Assembly (NCBI GenBank): GCA_035695045.1
Contig: DASSEX010000014.1
Span: 1-26,056, forward strand
From: DASSKP01 sp035695045
GTDB lineage: Bacteria > Actinomycetota > Actinomycetes > JAFAQI01
DNA: 26,056 nt
Reading direction: 5' to 3'
Shown here in pieces: positions 15,770 to 23,542 of this stretch. How positions within the stretch are numbered: position 1 is the stretch's first letter; the number at the start of each line of letters is the position of its first letter. Below the pieces are notes generated by a model that was not told the DNA's origin, made no database searches, and saw only the letters and a program-made list of their open reading frames with translations. The translations under genes were made by a program, and so were the position numbers.

Positions 15770-17398
15770 TTATCCCAGCTCCTCGACCGTCAGATCCCCA
15801 TCGGCGTACTCCTTGCGGATCACCTTCTTGTCGAACTTGCCGACGCTCGTCCGCGGCACCTCCTGGATGAAGGTCCACCGCTCCGGCAGCCACCACTTCG
15901 CGACCCGCTCGGACAGCCAGTCGCACAGCTCCTGCGCCGTGACGGACTCGCCCTCCTTCACGACGACCGCCGCGAGCGGCCGCTCCTGCCAGCGGTCGTC
16001 CGGGACGCCGACGACGGCCGCCTCGCGCACGGCCGGGTGCGCCATGAGGGTCGACTCGAGCTCGACCGACGAGATCCACTCACCACCGGACTTGATCACG
16101 TCCTTCGCCCGGTCGGTCAGCGTGATGTATCCGCGCGGGTCGATCGTCCCGACGTCACCCGTGCGCAGCCAACCGTTGTCGAACTTCTCCGGGTCGTCGT
16201 CGAGGTAGTAGGCACCGGTGACCCAGGGTCCGCGGACCTCGACCTCACCGACCGCCTTGCCGTCTTGCGGCAGCACCTTGCCCTCGTCGTCGACGACACG
16301 TCCCTCGACACCGAAGGTCAGCCGTCCCGCGGTCGTGCGGTAGTCCCACGCGGCCTCTTCCGACAGGCCGCGCGGCGTGCGCGCGACCGAGCCGAGGGGC
16401 GAGGTCTCGGTCATCCCCCACGCCTGGATGATCGTGATGCCGAACTCGTTGTGGAACGCCTCCATCAGTGCACGCGGCACTGCGGACCCGCCGCAGATGA
16501 TCCGCTGCAACGACGAGATGTCGTGACCAGGGTTGGCGCGCAGGTAGGTGAGGATGTCGTTCCAGATCGTCGGGACGGCCCCGCTCATCGTCGGCTTCTC
16601 GGTCTCGATGATGCGAACCAACGGCTCGGCCTGGAGGAAACGGTCCGGCATGATGACGTCGGCGCCGGCCATGAAGGCGGCGTACGGGATGCCCCATGCG
16701 TTCGCGTGGAACTGCGGGACGATCACGAGCGCGATGTCCTGGAACCCCAGCGCGAGGGTGTTGGTCGTCGTCGCCGCGAGAGAGTGCAGCCACATCGAGC
16801 GATGCGAGTAGGCGACACCCTTCGGGTTGCCGGTGGTGCCGCTCGTGTAACACATCGCAGCGGCGGACGTCTCGTCCACGTCGGGCCACTCGTACGACGT
16901 CGACGCCGCCGCCAACGCCTCGTCGTATCGCACGATCTCCTTGCCCGCAGACTCCAGCGGAGAAGTGTCACCGTCGCCGGCGACGAGAACCGCACGAACG
17001 CTCTTCATCTCCGGCAGGACGCGCGCGAGCAACGGGATCAACGACGAGTCGACGATGACGACCTCGTCCTCCGCATGGTTCGCGATGTAGACGACCTGCT
17101 CGGGAAACAGCCGGATGTTGAGGGTGTGCAGCACGGCGCCCATCGACGGGATCGCGAGGTACGCCTCCAGGTGTTCCTGGTTGTTCCACATGAAGGTGCC
17201 GACACGCGCGTCGCCCTTCACCCCGAGCGACGTCAACGCGTTGGCCAGCCGGTGCGAACGTTCGGCCACGTCGCCGAAGGAAGCACGGCGGCTGCCGTCC
17301 TCGCCGGCCGTCACGACGGACGAGTCGGAGAAGACCGCTGCGCCGTGACGCAGGATCGAAGCGACGGTCAGCGGGCGGTCCTGCATCGTGCTGCGCAC
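15770..17398 (-). CDS. Fatty-acyl-CoA ligase (AMP-binding, FadD/AlkK type)
   Basis: A 542-residue ANL-superfamily enzyme that activates a carboxylic acid, probably a medium- or long-chain fatty acid, via an acyl-AMP to acyl-CoA. Motifs are the P-loop YTSGTTGNPKG at 184-194, the adenine-binding GMTET at 328-332, LRTGDVGTIDPRGYITLTDR with the ribose-binding Asp, the hinge DRAKDVIKSGGEWIS, and the C-terminal catalytic Lys521 in SVGKFDKK. The length is normal for the family. I prefer GTG 17398 over ATG 17386 because GGAGG lies 6 bases upstream of the former and 18 of the latter. A putative promoter with an embedded inverted repeat lies at 17446-17474. tRNA-Ser and kptA follow downstream on the same strand. 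Confidence 0.93.
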   Translation of the reverse strand: MRSTMQDRPLTVASILRHGAAVFSDSSVVTAGEDGSRRASFGDVAERSHRLANALTSLGVKGDARVGTFMWNNQEHLEAYLAIPSMGAVLHTLNIRLFPEQVVYIANHAEDEVVIVDSSLIPLLARVLPEMKSVRAVLVAGDGDTSPLESAGKEIVRYDEALAAASTSYEWPDVDETSAAAMCYTSGTTGNPKGVAYSHRSMWLHSLAATTTNTLALGFQDIALVIVPQFHANAWGIPYAAFMAGADVIMPDRFLQAEPLVRIIETEKPTMSGAVPTIWNDILTYLRANPGHDISSLQRIICGGSAVPRALMEAFHNEFGITIIQAWGMTETSPLGSVARTPRGLSEEAAWDYRTTAGRLTFGVEGRVVDDEGKVLPQDGKAVGEVEVRGPWVTGAYYLDDDPEKFDNGWLRTGDVGTIDPRGYITLTDRAKDVIKSGGEWISSVELESTLMAHPAVREAAVVGVPDDRWQERPLAAVVVKEGESVTAQELCDWLSERVAKWWLPERWTFIQEVPRTSVGKFDKKVIRKEYADGDLTVEELG

Positions 17399-17445
17399 TT
17401 GTTGCCTCCGCGGGTCAGCGGGCGCCTGCCATGGCGCGTGCACGC

Positions 17446-17474
17446 ATTGTGACTGTGGCTCGCGTCACACACAA
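17446..17474 (-). promoter_or_regulatory. Candidate promoter of the acyl-CoA ligase with an inverted-repeat operator
   Basis: On the minus strand, TTGTGT (17474-17469) and CACAAT (17451-17446) are separated by 17 bases, a weak sigma-70-like pair about 50 bases upstream of GTG 17398. A perfect inverted repeat TGTGAC-N10-GTCACA (17448-17469) fills the space between the two boxes. A repressor bound there would block the promoter. TetR-type acyl-CoA-responsive repressors commonly act this way on fadD-like genes, but no such gene is in the window. Inference from pattern only. Confidence 0.4.
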
Positions 17475-17502
17475 AAACCGCCCCTGCAGGGGTGCTTGCA
17501 CG

Positions 17503-17527
17503 GGTTAGCAGACGACGAATCGGGCAT
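17503..17527 (+). promoter_or_regulatory. Candidate SigB-type stress promoter for the csbD-like pair
   Basis: GGTT (17503-17506) and GGGCAT (17522-17527) are 15 bases apart. The actinobacterial SigB/SigF-like consensus is GNNT-N14-16-GGGTAY, so only one -10 position differs. It lies 57 bases upstream of ATG 17585. CsbD of Bacillus subtilis is a sigma-B general stress protein, which agrees with this kind of promoter. A CCCCTGCAGGGG palindrome is at 17481-17492. Confidence 0.4.
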
Positions 17528-17584
17528 ACCGAGAGTGCACGCGAAAACGACCACAGACATGAAGCTGGAAGGACGCGAGAAGAC

Positions 17585-17830
17585 ATGCGAATCCCGCGTA
17601 TTGACCCCAAGGACGCCACCGGTCTGTTCGACAAGGTGGTCGGCCTCGGCAAGGAGATCACCGGTGAGGTTTTCGACCGGCAGAACCTGATCGAAGCCGG
17701 CGAGGCACAGCAGGCCAAGGGCACCGAGAAGCTCAAGGCGATCCGCGAAGAGGCCAAGGCCGAGGGTCACAAGGCGAAGGCCCGGTCGCTCGACGCCAAG
17801 GAGCGCGCGGCCCAGCGAGCCAAGGTCTGA
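17585..17830 (+). CDS. Small CsbD-like stress protein, first of a tandem pair
   Basis: An 81-residue, highly charged, probably helical and cytoplasmic protein. The central stretch GLGKEITGEVF...GEAQQAKGTEK lines up with GKGKQVVGDIT...GEAQADKGAEE of the neighbouring CsbD protein, so the two look like diverged paralogues. The last 40 residues are Lys/Glu/Ala-rich and likely coiled or disordered. CsbD-family proteins are general stress proteins of unknown biochemistry. The start is ATG 17585, preceded by GAGAAG; the frame is open upstream to 17492, but that part is unlike the family. The second gene starts 77 bases after its stop, and both probably end at the terminator near 18143. Confidence 0.75.
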   Translation: MRIPRIDPKDATGLFDKVVGLGKEITGEVFDRQNLIEAGEAQQAKGTEKLKAIREEAKAEGHKAKARSLDAKERAAQRAKV

Positions 17831-17875
17831 CCCAATCGCCGAATAGCGGCCATAGAAGGCCGACATGTAGCGATT

Positions 17876-17890
17876 GATGTGCAGCACATC
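17876..17890. promoter_or_regulatory. 15-base palindrome just upstream of the second csbD gene
   Basis: GATGTGC-A-GCACATC is a perfect inverted repeat ending 17 bases before ATG 17908 and 2 bases before the AGAGGAG ribosome binding site. As DNA it could be a dimeric operator. As RNA it could form a 6-bp hairpin with a CAG triloop beside the ribosome binding site. Either could tune the second gene separately from the first. Confidence 0.45.
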
Positions 17891-17907
17891 TGAGAGGAGC
17901 AACCGCC

Positions 17908-18114
17908 ATGGGCGTCATGGAAGAGCTGAAGGGCAAGGGCAAGCAGGTCGTCGGCGACATCACCGACAACGATGCGCTGAAGACCGAGGGCGAGGCGCAG
18001 GCCGACAAGGGCGCCGAGGAGCGCAAGGAGACCGAGGCGCGCGCCAAGGCCCAGGCCCACGAGAAGAAGGCCGAGATGCACGAGCAGAAGCAGGAGCTCG
18101 CGGAAGAGGCCTGA
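17908..18114 (+). CDS. CsbD family stress response protein
   Basis: A 68-residue, extremely hydrophilic protein matching the CsbD family: EELKGKGKQVVGDITDND near the N-terminus, then GEAQADKGAEERKE, then a Lys/Glu/Ala-rich tail. Family members are induced by general stress (sigma B in Bacillus); their biochemical role is unknown. ATG 17908 is supported by AGAGGAG 8 bases upstream. It sits behind a related 81-residue gene and 28 bases before a strong intrinsic terminator, so it closes a two-gene unit. The palindrome at 17876-17890 may give it its own control. Confidence 0.88.
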   Translation: MGVMEELKGKGKQVVGDITDNDALKTEGEAQADKGAEERKETEARAKAQAHEKKAEMHEQKQELAEEA

Positions 18115-18142
18115 TTCTCAGCAAGACCCAGCACAACGGGGG

Positions 18143-18178
18143 CGGCCCCGGAGCGCAAGCTCCGGGGCCGTCTTTTTG
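18143..18178 (+). terminator. Rho-independent terminator after the csbD pair
   Basis: CGGCCCCGGAGC (18143-18154) pairs with GCTCCGGGGCCG (18159-18170) as a perfect 12-bp stem with a GCAA tetraloop, followed by TCTTTTT. The T run is only on the plus strand, so it ends the csbD-like transcript. It also separates it from the convergent GH25 gene, whose stop is at 18194. Confidence 0.95.
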
Positions 18179-18193
18179 TATCTCCGGTCGATC

Positions 18194-19792
18194 TCAGTCG
18201 ACGGTGAGCTGCACCGTCGGCGACGCTCCTGCGGCCCGGCCGTCCATCGCGTCGACGACGACGCGATAGGTCTTCACGCCGGCGACGCTGGGCGTCACGG
18301 TGAAGGTGTACGCGCCGAGGTCACTCGTGGTCGTGGTCTGCTGCAGCTGCCATGCGCCCGAACGCCACCTCTCCAACGTGACGGTGACACCAGCGACAGG
18401 CGGATTGAGGGCGCCGTTGAGCACAGCCGGCGTGCCGGCGGGGATCTCCGTCGGTGTCGCCGTCAACGTCATCGCGGTCGCGACGAGCACCGTGGAGCGT
18501 ACGTGTGCGGACTTGGTGCCGACCGGTGCGTTGTAGACCGCGCGCACGTCGTCGTTCTCGGTCGGCAGCAGCGGCGTCGATGCGCGACCGTTCGCGTCGG
18601 TCACGACGCTGACGGGGCTCGACCATGTGCTGGTGCCGACCGGCCGGGTCTGGATGTTGATGGTCTGGTTCGCCATGGCCGCGCCGGTGTCCGGGCGGGT
18701 CAGGGTGACCTGCACGGGCATCGTCTGTCCGTAGACGATCGCCGTCGGCATGCTCATCACGAGCTTCGTCGGGATCATCGGCGTCACGGCAGCGCTCGGC
18801 AGCGACGCGGCACCCGTGCCGACGCCGTTGATCGCGCGGACGGTGAACGTGTACGCCGTCCCGTTCGTCAGGCCCGTCATGGTCGTGCTGAAGTGCGTCG
18901 AATCGACGACGACCGACGCTCCACCGGGCGAAGCCGTCACGCGGTAACCAGTGATCGCTAGCGAGCCGCTGTCACCGGGCATCCACGAGATCGTGGCGCG
19001 GCCGGCAGCGGCGCGCGCCGTGATCGACTGCGGCGGCCCCGGCACCTGCGCGGGCCACGACGTGGCCGGGCGGCCGTCGGACAAGGACTTCCACGACTGC
19101 GACGTGGAGATGAGCTTCGACATGTCGACGTACCCGCGGATGCCGCGCACACTCGCGGTCGACGTGTACTGCCAGAACGCAGCGGGGGTGCTGACGCGGC
19201 TGCTGTAGCTCGCCATCCACAACGGGTAGCGCGAGAGCGCGACCGGATCGCGCAGCGCGGACGTCCAGAACGACGGATAGGTGTAGAGCATCGGGGTGCG
19301 GCCGGTCAGGCGCCGTACCTTCAGCAGGAACGTCTGTGCCCACGTCACCAGCGCACCGGGAGTGAGGCCGCCGGTGAGCTCGAGGTCCAGCGCGGGCGGA
19401 AGCGTCCGCGACATCCGCGGCGTCGTCCCGAGCTGACGCACGTAGTACCGCGCCTGCGCGAGGGCGGTCGTGCTGACGGGGTACGCCGGCCGCGCGAAGT
19501 GATAGCTGCCGCGGACCATGCCGGCCTTGCGAATGTGCCCGTAGTCGGTCTTGAACCACGAGTTGACGTACGACGTCCCCTCGGTGGCCTTGACGATCGC
19601 GAACTCCTTGCCCGACTTCGCGACGCTCGCCCAGTTGATCGCCGCGCCGTACGGGTGCTGGTACGACGACACGTCCGGACCGTCAATCGCTCCGGAGGCA
19701 GACGCGCTCGCGGCGCCGACGACGGTCGGGAGGCCGAGAAGCCCCGCCGTCACGAGGGCAGCACAGAGTCGACGCAGGCGGGAGGGAGTCAC
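18194..19792 (-). CDS. Secreted GH25 muramidase (lysozyme) with FnIII and Ig-like domains
   Basis: A 532-residue exported peptidoglycan hydrolase that cleaves the N-acetylmuramic acid to N-acetylglucosamine bond. A signal peptide covers about residues 1-32. The GH25 domain (about 35-230) shows IDGPDVSSYQ (Asp40), VKATEGTSY, GSYHFARP, ALDLEL (Asp136, Glu138) and WQYTS. Then come an FnIII domain (about 247-335, PGPPQSITARAAAGRATISW) and two Ig-like beta domains (about 337-440 and 441-532), probably for wall attachment or reach. The start is GTG 19792, with a weak ribosome binding site. The upstream hairpin at 19858-19901 suggests it has its own promoter. It may act in self wall remodelling or against other bacteria. 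Confidence 0.92.
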   Translation of the reverse strand: MTPSRLRRLCAALVTAGLLGLPTVVGAASASASGAIDGPDVSSYQHPYGAAINWASVAKSGKEFAIVKATEGTSYVNSWFKTDYGHIRKAGMVRGSYHFARPAYPVSTTALAQARYYVRQLGTTPRMSRTLPPALDLELTGGLTPGALVTWAQTFLLKVRRLTGRTPMLYTYPSFWTSALRDPVALSRYPLWMASYSSRVSTPAAFWQYTSTASVRGIRGYVDMSKLISTSQSWKSLSDGRPATSWPAQVPGPPQSITARAAAGRATISWMPGDSGSLAITGYRVTASPGGASVVVDSTHFSTTMTGLTNGTAYTFTVRAINGVGTGAASLPSAAVTPMIPTKLVMSMPTAIVYGQTMPVQVTLTRPDTGAAMANQTINIQTRPVGTSTWSSPVSVVTDANGRASTPLLPTENDDVRAVYNAPVGTKSAHVRSTVLVATAMTLTATPTEIPAGTPAVLNGALNPPVAGVTVTLERWRSGAWQLQQTTTTSDLGAYTFTVTPSVAGVKTYRVVVDAMDGRAAGASPTVQLTVD

Positions 19793-19857
19793 ACCAGTAA
19801 CAGTCGGCGGTCCCGAGGTCCCGCGTTAGCAAGTCGCGGCCGAATAGCCCGAACGGA

Positions 19858-19901
19858 CGGTCGCGCCGGCGTCAGTCGGGGCTTACCCCGCGGCGCGATC
19901 G
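19858..19901 (-). terminator. Terminator-like hairpin after the alpha/beta hydrolase
   Basis: TCGCGCCG (19861-19868) pairs with CGGCGCGA (19891-19898), extended outward by G-T, G-C and C-G pairs. An inner hairpin CGGGG-CTTA-CCCCG (19877-19890) lies inside. It starts 2 bases past the hydrolase stop on the minus strand and is upstream of the GH25 gene. No T run follows, so termination is likely but not certain. Confidence 0.5.
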
Positions 19902-19902
19902 G

Positions 19903-20715
19903 TCAGGGTTCGCCGAGGAAATCGAGCAGCAGGCCCGAGATCTCGTCCGCTCGCTCGAGCTGCATCCAGTGGCTTGCACCGTCGATGCGCTCATACCGCC
20001 AGGACCCGGCGACATGCTGCGCGGAACCGGTCATCTGCTCCTCGGTCAGCGCCATGTCGCCGCTGCTCCACACGCCGAGCACCGGGGCGCCGACAGGCGG
20101 CAGCGTCGGTGGCTCGCCGACCAGCGAGCGCGGATGCGCGTTGGCGCGGTACCAGCCGAGACTCGCGGTGAGCGCCGCGTCGTCCGCGAGCGCCCGCATC
20201 CGGTCGTCGACATCGGGATGGCTCGCGAGCATCTCGCGACCGTTCTCGCGGAACCACTGTTCGGCGACGTCGAAGTTGAACAGCAGCATGTACCAGCTGA
20301 GCATCCGCTGCCGGAACCCCGCCGCGCGGAACGCGAGCGGGTGACCCACCGACAACACGGTCAGCGACTCGACCTTGTCCGGGACGAACGAGGCCAACCC
20401 CCACGCGGCTGCGGCGCCCCAGTCGTGCGCGACGACATGCGCCCGCGGAGCGCCACACGCGTCCAGCACCGCGAGCATGTCGACGACGGTGTGCTTCAGC
20501 GCGTACGCCGCGACATCGGTCGGCTTGTCGGAGGCGCCGAAGCCGCGCAGGTCCGGCGCGATCGTGCGGAAGCCCGCCCGCGACAGCGCGGTGACCTGGT
20601 GACGCCAGAGGTTGTGATCGTCAGGCCACCCGTGCATGAACAGCACCGGTCGGCCGCTCTCGGGGCCGTCGACGAAGACCTCCAGCCCGACACCACCATC
20701 GCCCGTGACGCGCAC
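19903..20715 (-). CDS. Alpha/beta hydrolase, epoxide hydrolase-like
   Basis: A 270-residue alpha/beta-hydrolase-fold enzyme. HGWPDDHNLW at 28-37 forms the oxyanion region, and AHDWGAAAAWG (nucleophile Asp98) has an Asp in the elbow, as in epoxide hydrolases and haloalkane dehalogenases. The acid is Asp220 in SSGDMAL, and the base is His249 in DGASHWM. Tyrosines in the cap region (SWYMLL near 142, LGWYRAN near 189) fit the ring-opening tyrosines of epoxide hydrolases, which makes that activity the best guess. The start is GTG 20715. It begins 12 bases after the DUF2188 gene on the same strand, so the two are probably co-transcribed. Confidence 0.88.
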   Translation of the reverse strand: MRVTGDGGVGLEVFVDGPESGRPVLFMHGWPDDHNLWRHQVTALSRAGFRTIAPDLRGFGASDKPTDVAAYALKHTVVDMLAVLDACGAPRAHVVAHDWGAAAAWGLASFVPDKVESLTVLSVGHPLAFRAAGFRQRMLSWYMLLFNFDVAEQWFRENGREMLASHPDVDDRMRALADDAALTASLGWYRANAHPRSLVGEPPTLPPVGAPVLGVWSSGDMALTEEQMTGSAQHVAGSWRYERIDGASHWMQLERADEISGLLLDFLGEP

Positions 20716-20727
20716 GAGCGAAGTGTG

Positions 20728-20967
20728 TCAGCCCGGGATGTTGGCGGGGTCGTCGCTGTACGTGAACTCCTCCTGGATGACGCCGTCCTTGCCGTGGACG
20801 ACGACCTGTCCCTTGCCGGCCTGCCGCGCGAGGTCCTTCGCGTGCTGAATCGCCAGGTCCTTGTGGTCCCAGGCGCCGAGCTCGCCCTTGTCCTCGTCGC
20901 CACCGGAGCGGCTCAGCGTCCAGCCGTTGACATAGGGCACGACATGAAAGACGGCGCGGTCACTCAT
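20728..20967 (-). CDS. DUF2188 domain protein
   Basis: A 79-residue cytoplasmic protein. The whole length fits DUF2188: FHVVPYVNGWTLSRSGG at the N-terminus, AIQHAKDLARQAGKGQVVVHGKDGVIQEE in the middle and a YSDDPANIPG tail. Function is unknown. ATG 20967 is taken because the conserved part begins a few residues later and GAGGAG lies 10 bases upstream; an in-frame start at 20985 is less likely. It is followed after 12 bases by the alpha/beta hydrolase gene and separated by about 86 bases from ptsI. Confidence 0.88.
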   Translation of the reverse strand: MSDRAVFHVVPYVNGWTLSRSGGDEDKGELGAWDHKDLAIQHAKDLARQAGKGQVVVHGKDGVIQEEFTYSDDPANIPG

Positions 20968-21053
20968 TCCGACGGAACTCCTCAATTCGGGACGATTCGG
21001 ACTGTATGGACGGCGTACCCCGTCGATGGCGTCCGACGCGTCGAGGAGTCAGA

Positions 21054-22697
21054 TCACCCGGCGAGAATGGCCGCGCTCCGCTGCCGTCCCTCTTCCGGAC
21101 CGTCGGCGGACAGTGCGGCGGCGGCGGCGTCGGTCGCCTGCTGGACGGTCACCCGTGCGAGCGCCGCCCGGACGATCGGGATCGACCGAGGTGACATCGA
21201 CAGGCCGTGCGCACCGAGGCCGACGAACACCGCGGCGAGCAGCGGATCGGACGCGGCTTCACCGCAGACGGTCACGGACCGGCCGGCGACTGCTCCCGCG
21301 CGCAGCACGGTCGCGACGAGATCGAGGAATGCCGGCTGCCAGGGGTCGAGCAGGTCCGCGAGCTCGCCGTCGCCGCGGTCGGCGGCGAAGGCGTACTGCG
21401 CGAGGTCGTTGCTGCCGACCGAGACGAAGTCGACGACCTGCAGGATGTCGCCGGCGCGCAACGCAGCCGCCGGCACCTCCACCATCACACCGGTCGCAAC
21501 GACACCGGCCTCTCGCGCTCTGGTCGCGAACCACGCTGCCTCTGCGGTCGTCGCGACCATCGGCGCCATCACCCGCACGTCGGCTTTGCTCTCCCGGGTG
21601 GCCCGCGCGATCGCGACGAGCTGGTCCTTCAACAGATCCGGGTGCCGGCGCGCCACGCGCAGTCCGCGCACACCGAGAGCAGGGTTCTCCGGATCGCCGA
21701 GCCGCACGAAGGCCGCCGGCTTGTCGGCACCGACGTCGAGCGTGCGCACCGTGACCGGTCGCCCGGCGAACGCGTCGAAGACCTCGCGGTACGCCGCCGC
21801 CTGCTCCGTGACCGACGGCGGCTCGGCCCGGTCGAGGAAGCAGAACTCGGTGCGGAAGACGCCGACGCCCTCCGCGCCGGCGGCGAGCGCCTCTTCGACG
21901 TCACCCTTGCCGCCGACGGCCGCGAGCAGCGGCACCGGCCGCCCGTCGCGGGTCCGCCCGGGTCCATCGACCGCCGGCGTCGCCGACGACGCACGCCGCG
22001 CCAGCGACCCGACGAGCTCGTGGTCGGGGTCGACGGTGACGACGCCTTCCGAGCCGTCCACGGCCACGCGCTGGCCGTCGACGAGCGCACCGACCCCTGC
22101 GCACGCGACGACCGCAGGGATGCCGAGGGCCTTCGCCAGCACAGCACTGTGGCTCGTCGGACCGCCACGTTCGGTGACGACGGCGAGAACGCGGGACGCG
22201 TCGAGAGCGGCCGTGACCGCGGGCGAGAGGTCGCGCGCGACGAGGACGTAGGGCGTCCCGGGGTCCGGGATGCCGGGGGGCGGTTCGCCGAGCAGCCGCG
22301 CGACGACGCGGTCGCGGACGTCGTCGAGCTCGGCCGCATCCGGCGTGCCGCGCAGTGGGTCGGCCGCCCGCATGTCGCGGTAGGCGCCGAACGCCTCCCA
22401 CGCCGCGCGCGGCGCCGCCCGACCGGTGCGGACGAACTGCCGAACGAGCGCGTCGAGCGAAGGGTCGCGGCTCATCCGCGCCTGCCGGACGAGTACAGCT
22501 CCGGAGGCCCCCGCGCGTTGTGCGAGCGCCTCGAGCTCCTCGGCGACGGCTGCGAGCGCCTCGTCGGCGCGCCCCGTCTCCGCGTCGACGTCCACCGGAG
22601 CCCCGTCGCGGGGCGGCAGGGCCGGGGCCTGGACCCGCGCGACCGGGCCGACGGCGACACCAGCGCCGACGCCGAGCCCGCGATAGCGCGCCGTCAT
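21054..22697 (-). CDS. ptsI: Phosphoenolpyruvate-protein phosphotransferase (PTS enzyme I)
   Basis: A 547-residue cytoplasmic enzyme that takes phosphate from PEP and passes it to HPr, the first step of PTS sugar uptake. The phospho-accepting His183 is in GGPTSHSAVLAKALGIPAVV. The PEP-binding domain has GVGVFRTEF (277-285), DVGADKPAAF (321-330), GVMVEVPAAA (403-412), VSVGSNDLAQY (425-435) and catalytic Cys478 in VCGEAASD. All residues expected of an active enzyme are kept and the length is near the usual 560-575. The start is ATG 22697; a longer open frame upstream overlaps the SDR gene. No ptsH or EII gene is in the window. It lies 26 bases after the SDR gene, possibly in the same transcript. 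Confidence 0.95.
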   Translation of the reverse strand: MTARYRGLGVGAGVAVGPVARVQAPALPPRDGAPVDVDAETGRADEALAAVAEELEALAQRAGASGAVLVRQARMSRDPSLDALVRQFVRTGRAAPRAAWEAFGAYRDMRAADPLRGTPDAAELDDVRDRVVARLLGEPPPGIPDPGTPYVLVARDLSPAVTAALDASRVLAVVTERGGPTSHSAVLAKALGIPAVVACAGVGALVDGQRVAVDGSEGVVTVDPDHELVGSLARRASSATPAVDGPGRTRDGRPVPLLAAVGGKGDVEEALAAGAEGVGVFRTEFCFLDRAEPPSVTEQAAAYREVFDAFAGRPVTVRTLDVGADKPAAFVRLGDPENPALGVRGLRVARRHPDLLKDQLVAIARATRESKADVRVMAPMVATTAEAAWFATRAREAGVVATGVMVEVPAAALRAGDILQVVDFVSVGSNDLAQYAFAADRGDGELADLLDPWQPAFLDLVATVLRAGAVAGRSVTVCGEAASDPLLAAVFVGLGAHGLSMSPRSIPIVRAALARVTVQQATDAAAAALSADGPEEGRQRSAAILAG

Positions 22698-22723
22698 GCC
22701 CCCATTGTGCGTCTTGCGACGGG

Positions 22724-23542
22724 TCAGCTGTTGGTGAGCTTGCGCTGCTCCCGCCGGGCGATCGTTCCGGTCAACGCCGCGAAACCCGTCGGCGTCAGCC
22801 GCGCGAGCCGCCACATCACGCGGAACTTCCCGGGCACGACGAGCAGCGCCTTGTTCTTGGCGATCGCCTCGAGAACGTCCTGCGCAAGCGCGTCGGGCGA
22901 GTAGAGCTTGCCCATCTTCTGCGCCGACTCGCGGACCCCGCCTTCCTGCGCGAGCGTCGGCTTGGGCAGGTCGTCCGGCCCCGTCGAGTCGAGGATCGGC
23001 GTGTCGGTCCATCCCGGGCAGATCGCCGTCACCTTCACGCCGTAGGACTTCGCCTCCTCGCGCAAGGCGAGCGAGAGACCGACGACGGCGTGCTTCGTGG
23101 CGACGTACGGAGTCATGTACGCAGGCGGGATCAGGCCGGCGATCGAGGCCGTGTTGATGATGTGGCCGCTGCCCTGCTTGGCCATGACCGGGTACGCCGC
23201 CGCGACGCCGTTCGTCACACCGCGCAGGTTGATGTCGATGATGCGGTCCCAGTGGGCGGTGGTCAGCTCCGTCGCGTCGCCACCGACGCCGATACCGGCA
23301 TTGTTGAACATGAGGTCGAGCCGCCCGTGCTCGCGCACCGTGTCGTCCACGAGTGCCTGCACAGCGGCGCCGTCCCGTACGTCGACCTTGGCCGCAGTGC
23401 CCCCGACCTCGTCCGCGACGCGTTGCGCAGAGGCACCGTCGACATCGGCGACCACAACGGTGTCACTACGTGCGCCCAGGGCGCGGCTGAGCGCCGCCCC
23501 GATGCCCGACCCACCTCCAGTGACGATCGCAACTCTGCTCAT
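22724..23542 (-). CDS. Short-chain dehydrogenase/reductase
   Basis: A 272-residue NAD(P)-dependent oxidoreductase of the classical SDR family. TGGGSGIG at 8-15 binds the cofactor, VADVD near 31-35 (acidic end of strand 2) favours NAD(H), FNNAG is at 79-83, and the catalytic set is Asn105, Ser133, Tyr146 and Lys150 (YVATK). PGWTDTPI follows the fold as usual. The C-terminal 40 residues are basic and hydrophobic (FRVMWRLARLTPTGFAALTG), suggesting membrane contact or a lipid-like substrate. ATG 23542 overlaps the stop of the MerR gene (ATGA), so the two are translationally coupled. The substrate is unknown. Confidence 0.93.
   Translation of the reverse strand: MSRVAIVTGGGSGIGAALSRALGARSDTVVVADVDGASAQRVADEVGGTAAKVDVRDGAAVQALVDDTVREHGRLDLMFNNAGIGVGGDATELTTAHWDRIIDINLRGVTNGVAAAYPVMAKQGSGHIINTASIAGLIPPAYMTPYVATKHAVVGLSLALREEAKSYGVKVTAICPGWTDTPILDSTGPDDLPKPTLAQEGGVRESAQKMGKLYSPDALAQDVLEAIAKNKALLVVPGKFRVMWRLARLTPTGFAALTGTIARREQRKLTNS

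Noticed and set aside
17448..17469. TGTGAC-N10-GTCACA as a CRP-type site
   Set aside because: A CRP site has TGTGA-N6-TCACA; here the spacing between TGTGA and TCACA is 12 bases.
19969..22251. Plus-strand open frame of 760 codons opposite the alpha/beta hydrolase and ptsI
   Set aside because: Spans several real genes on the other strand and has low-complexity Arg/Ala/Ser content.
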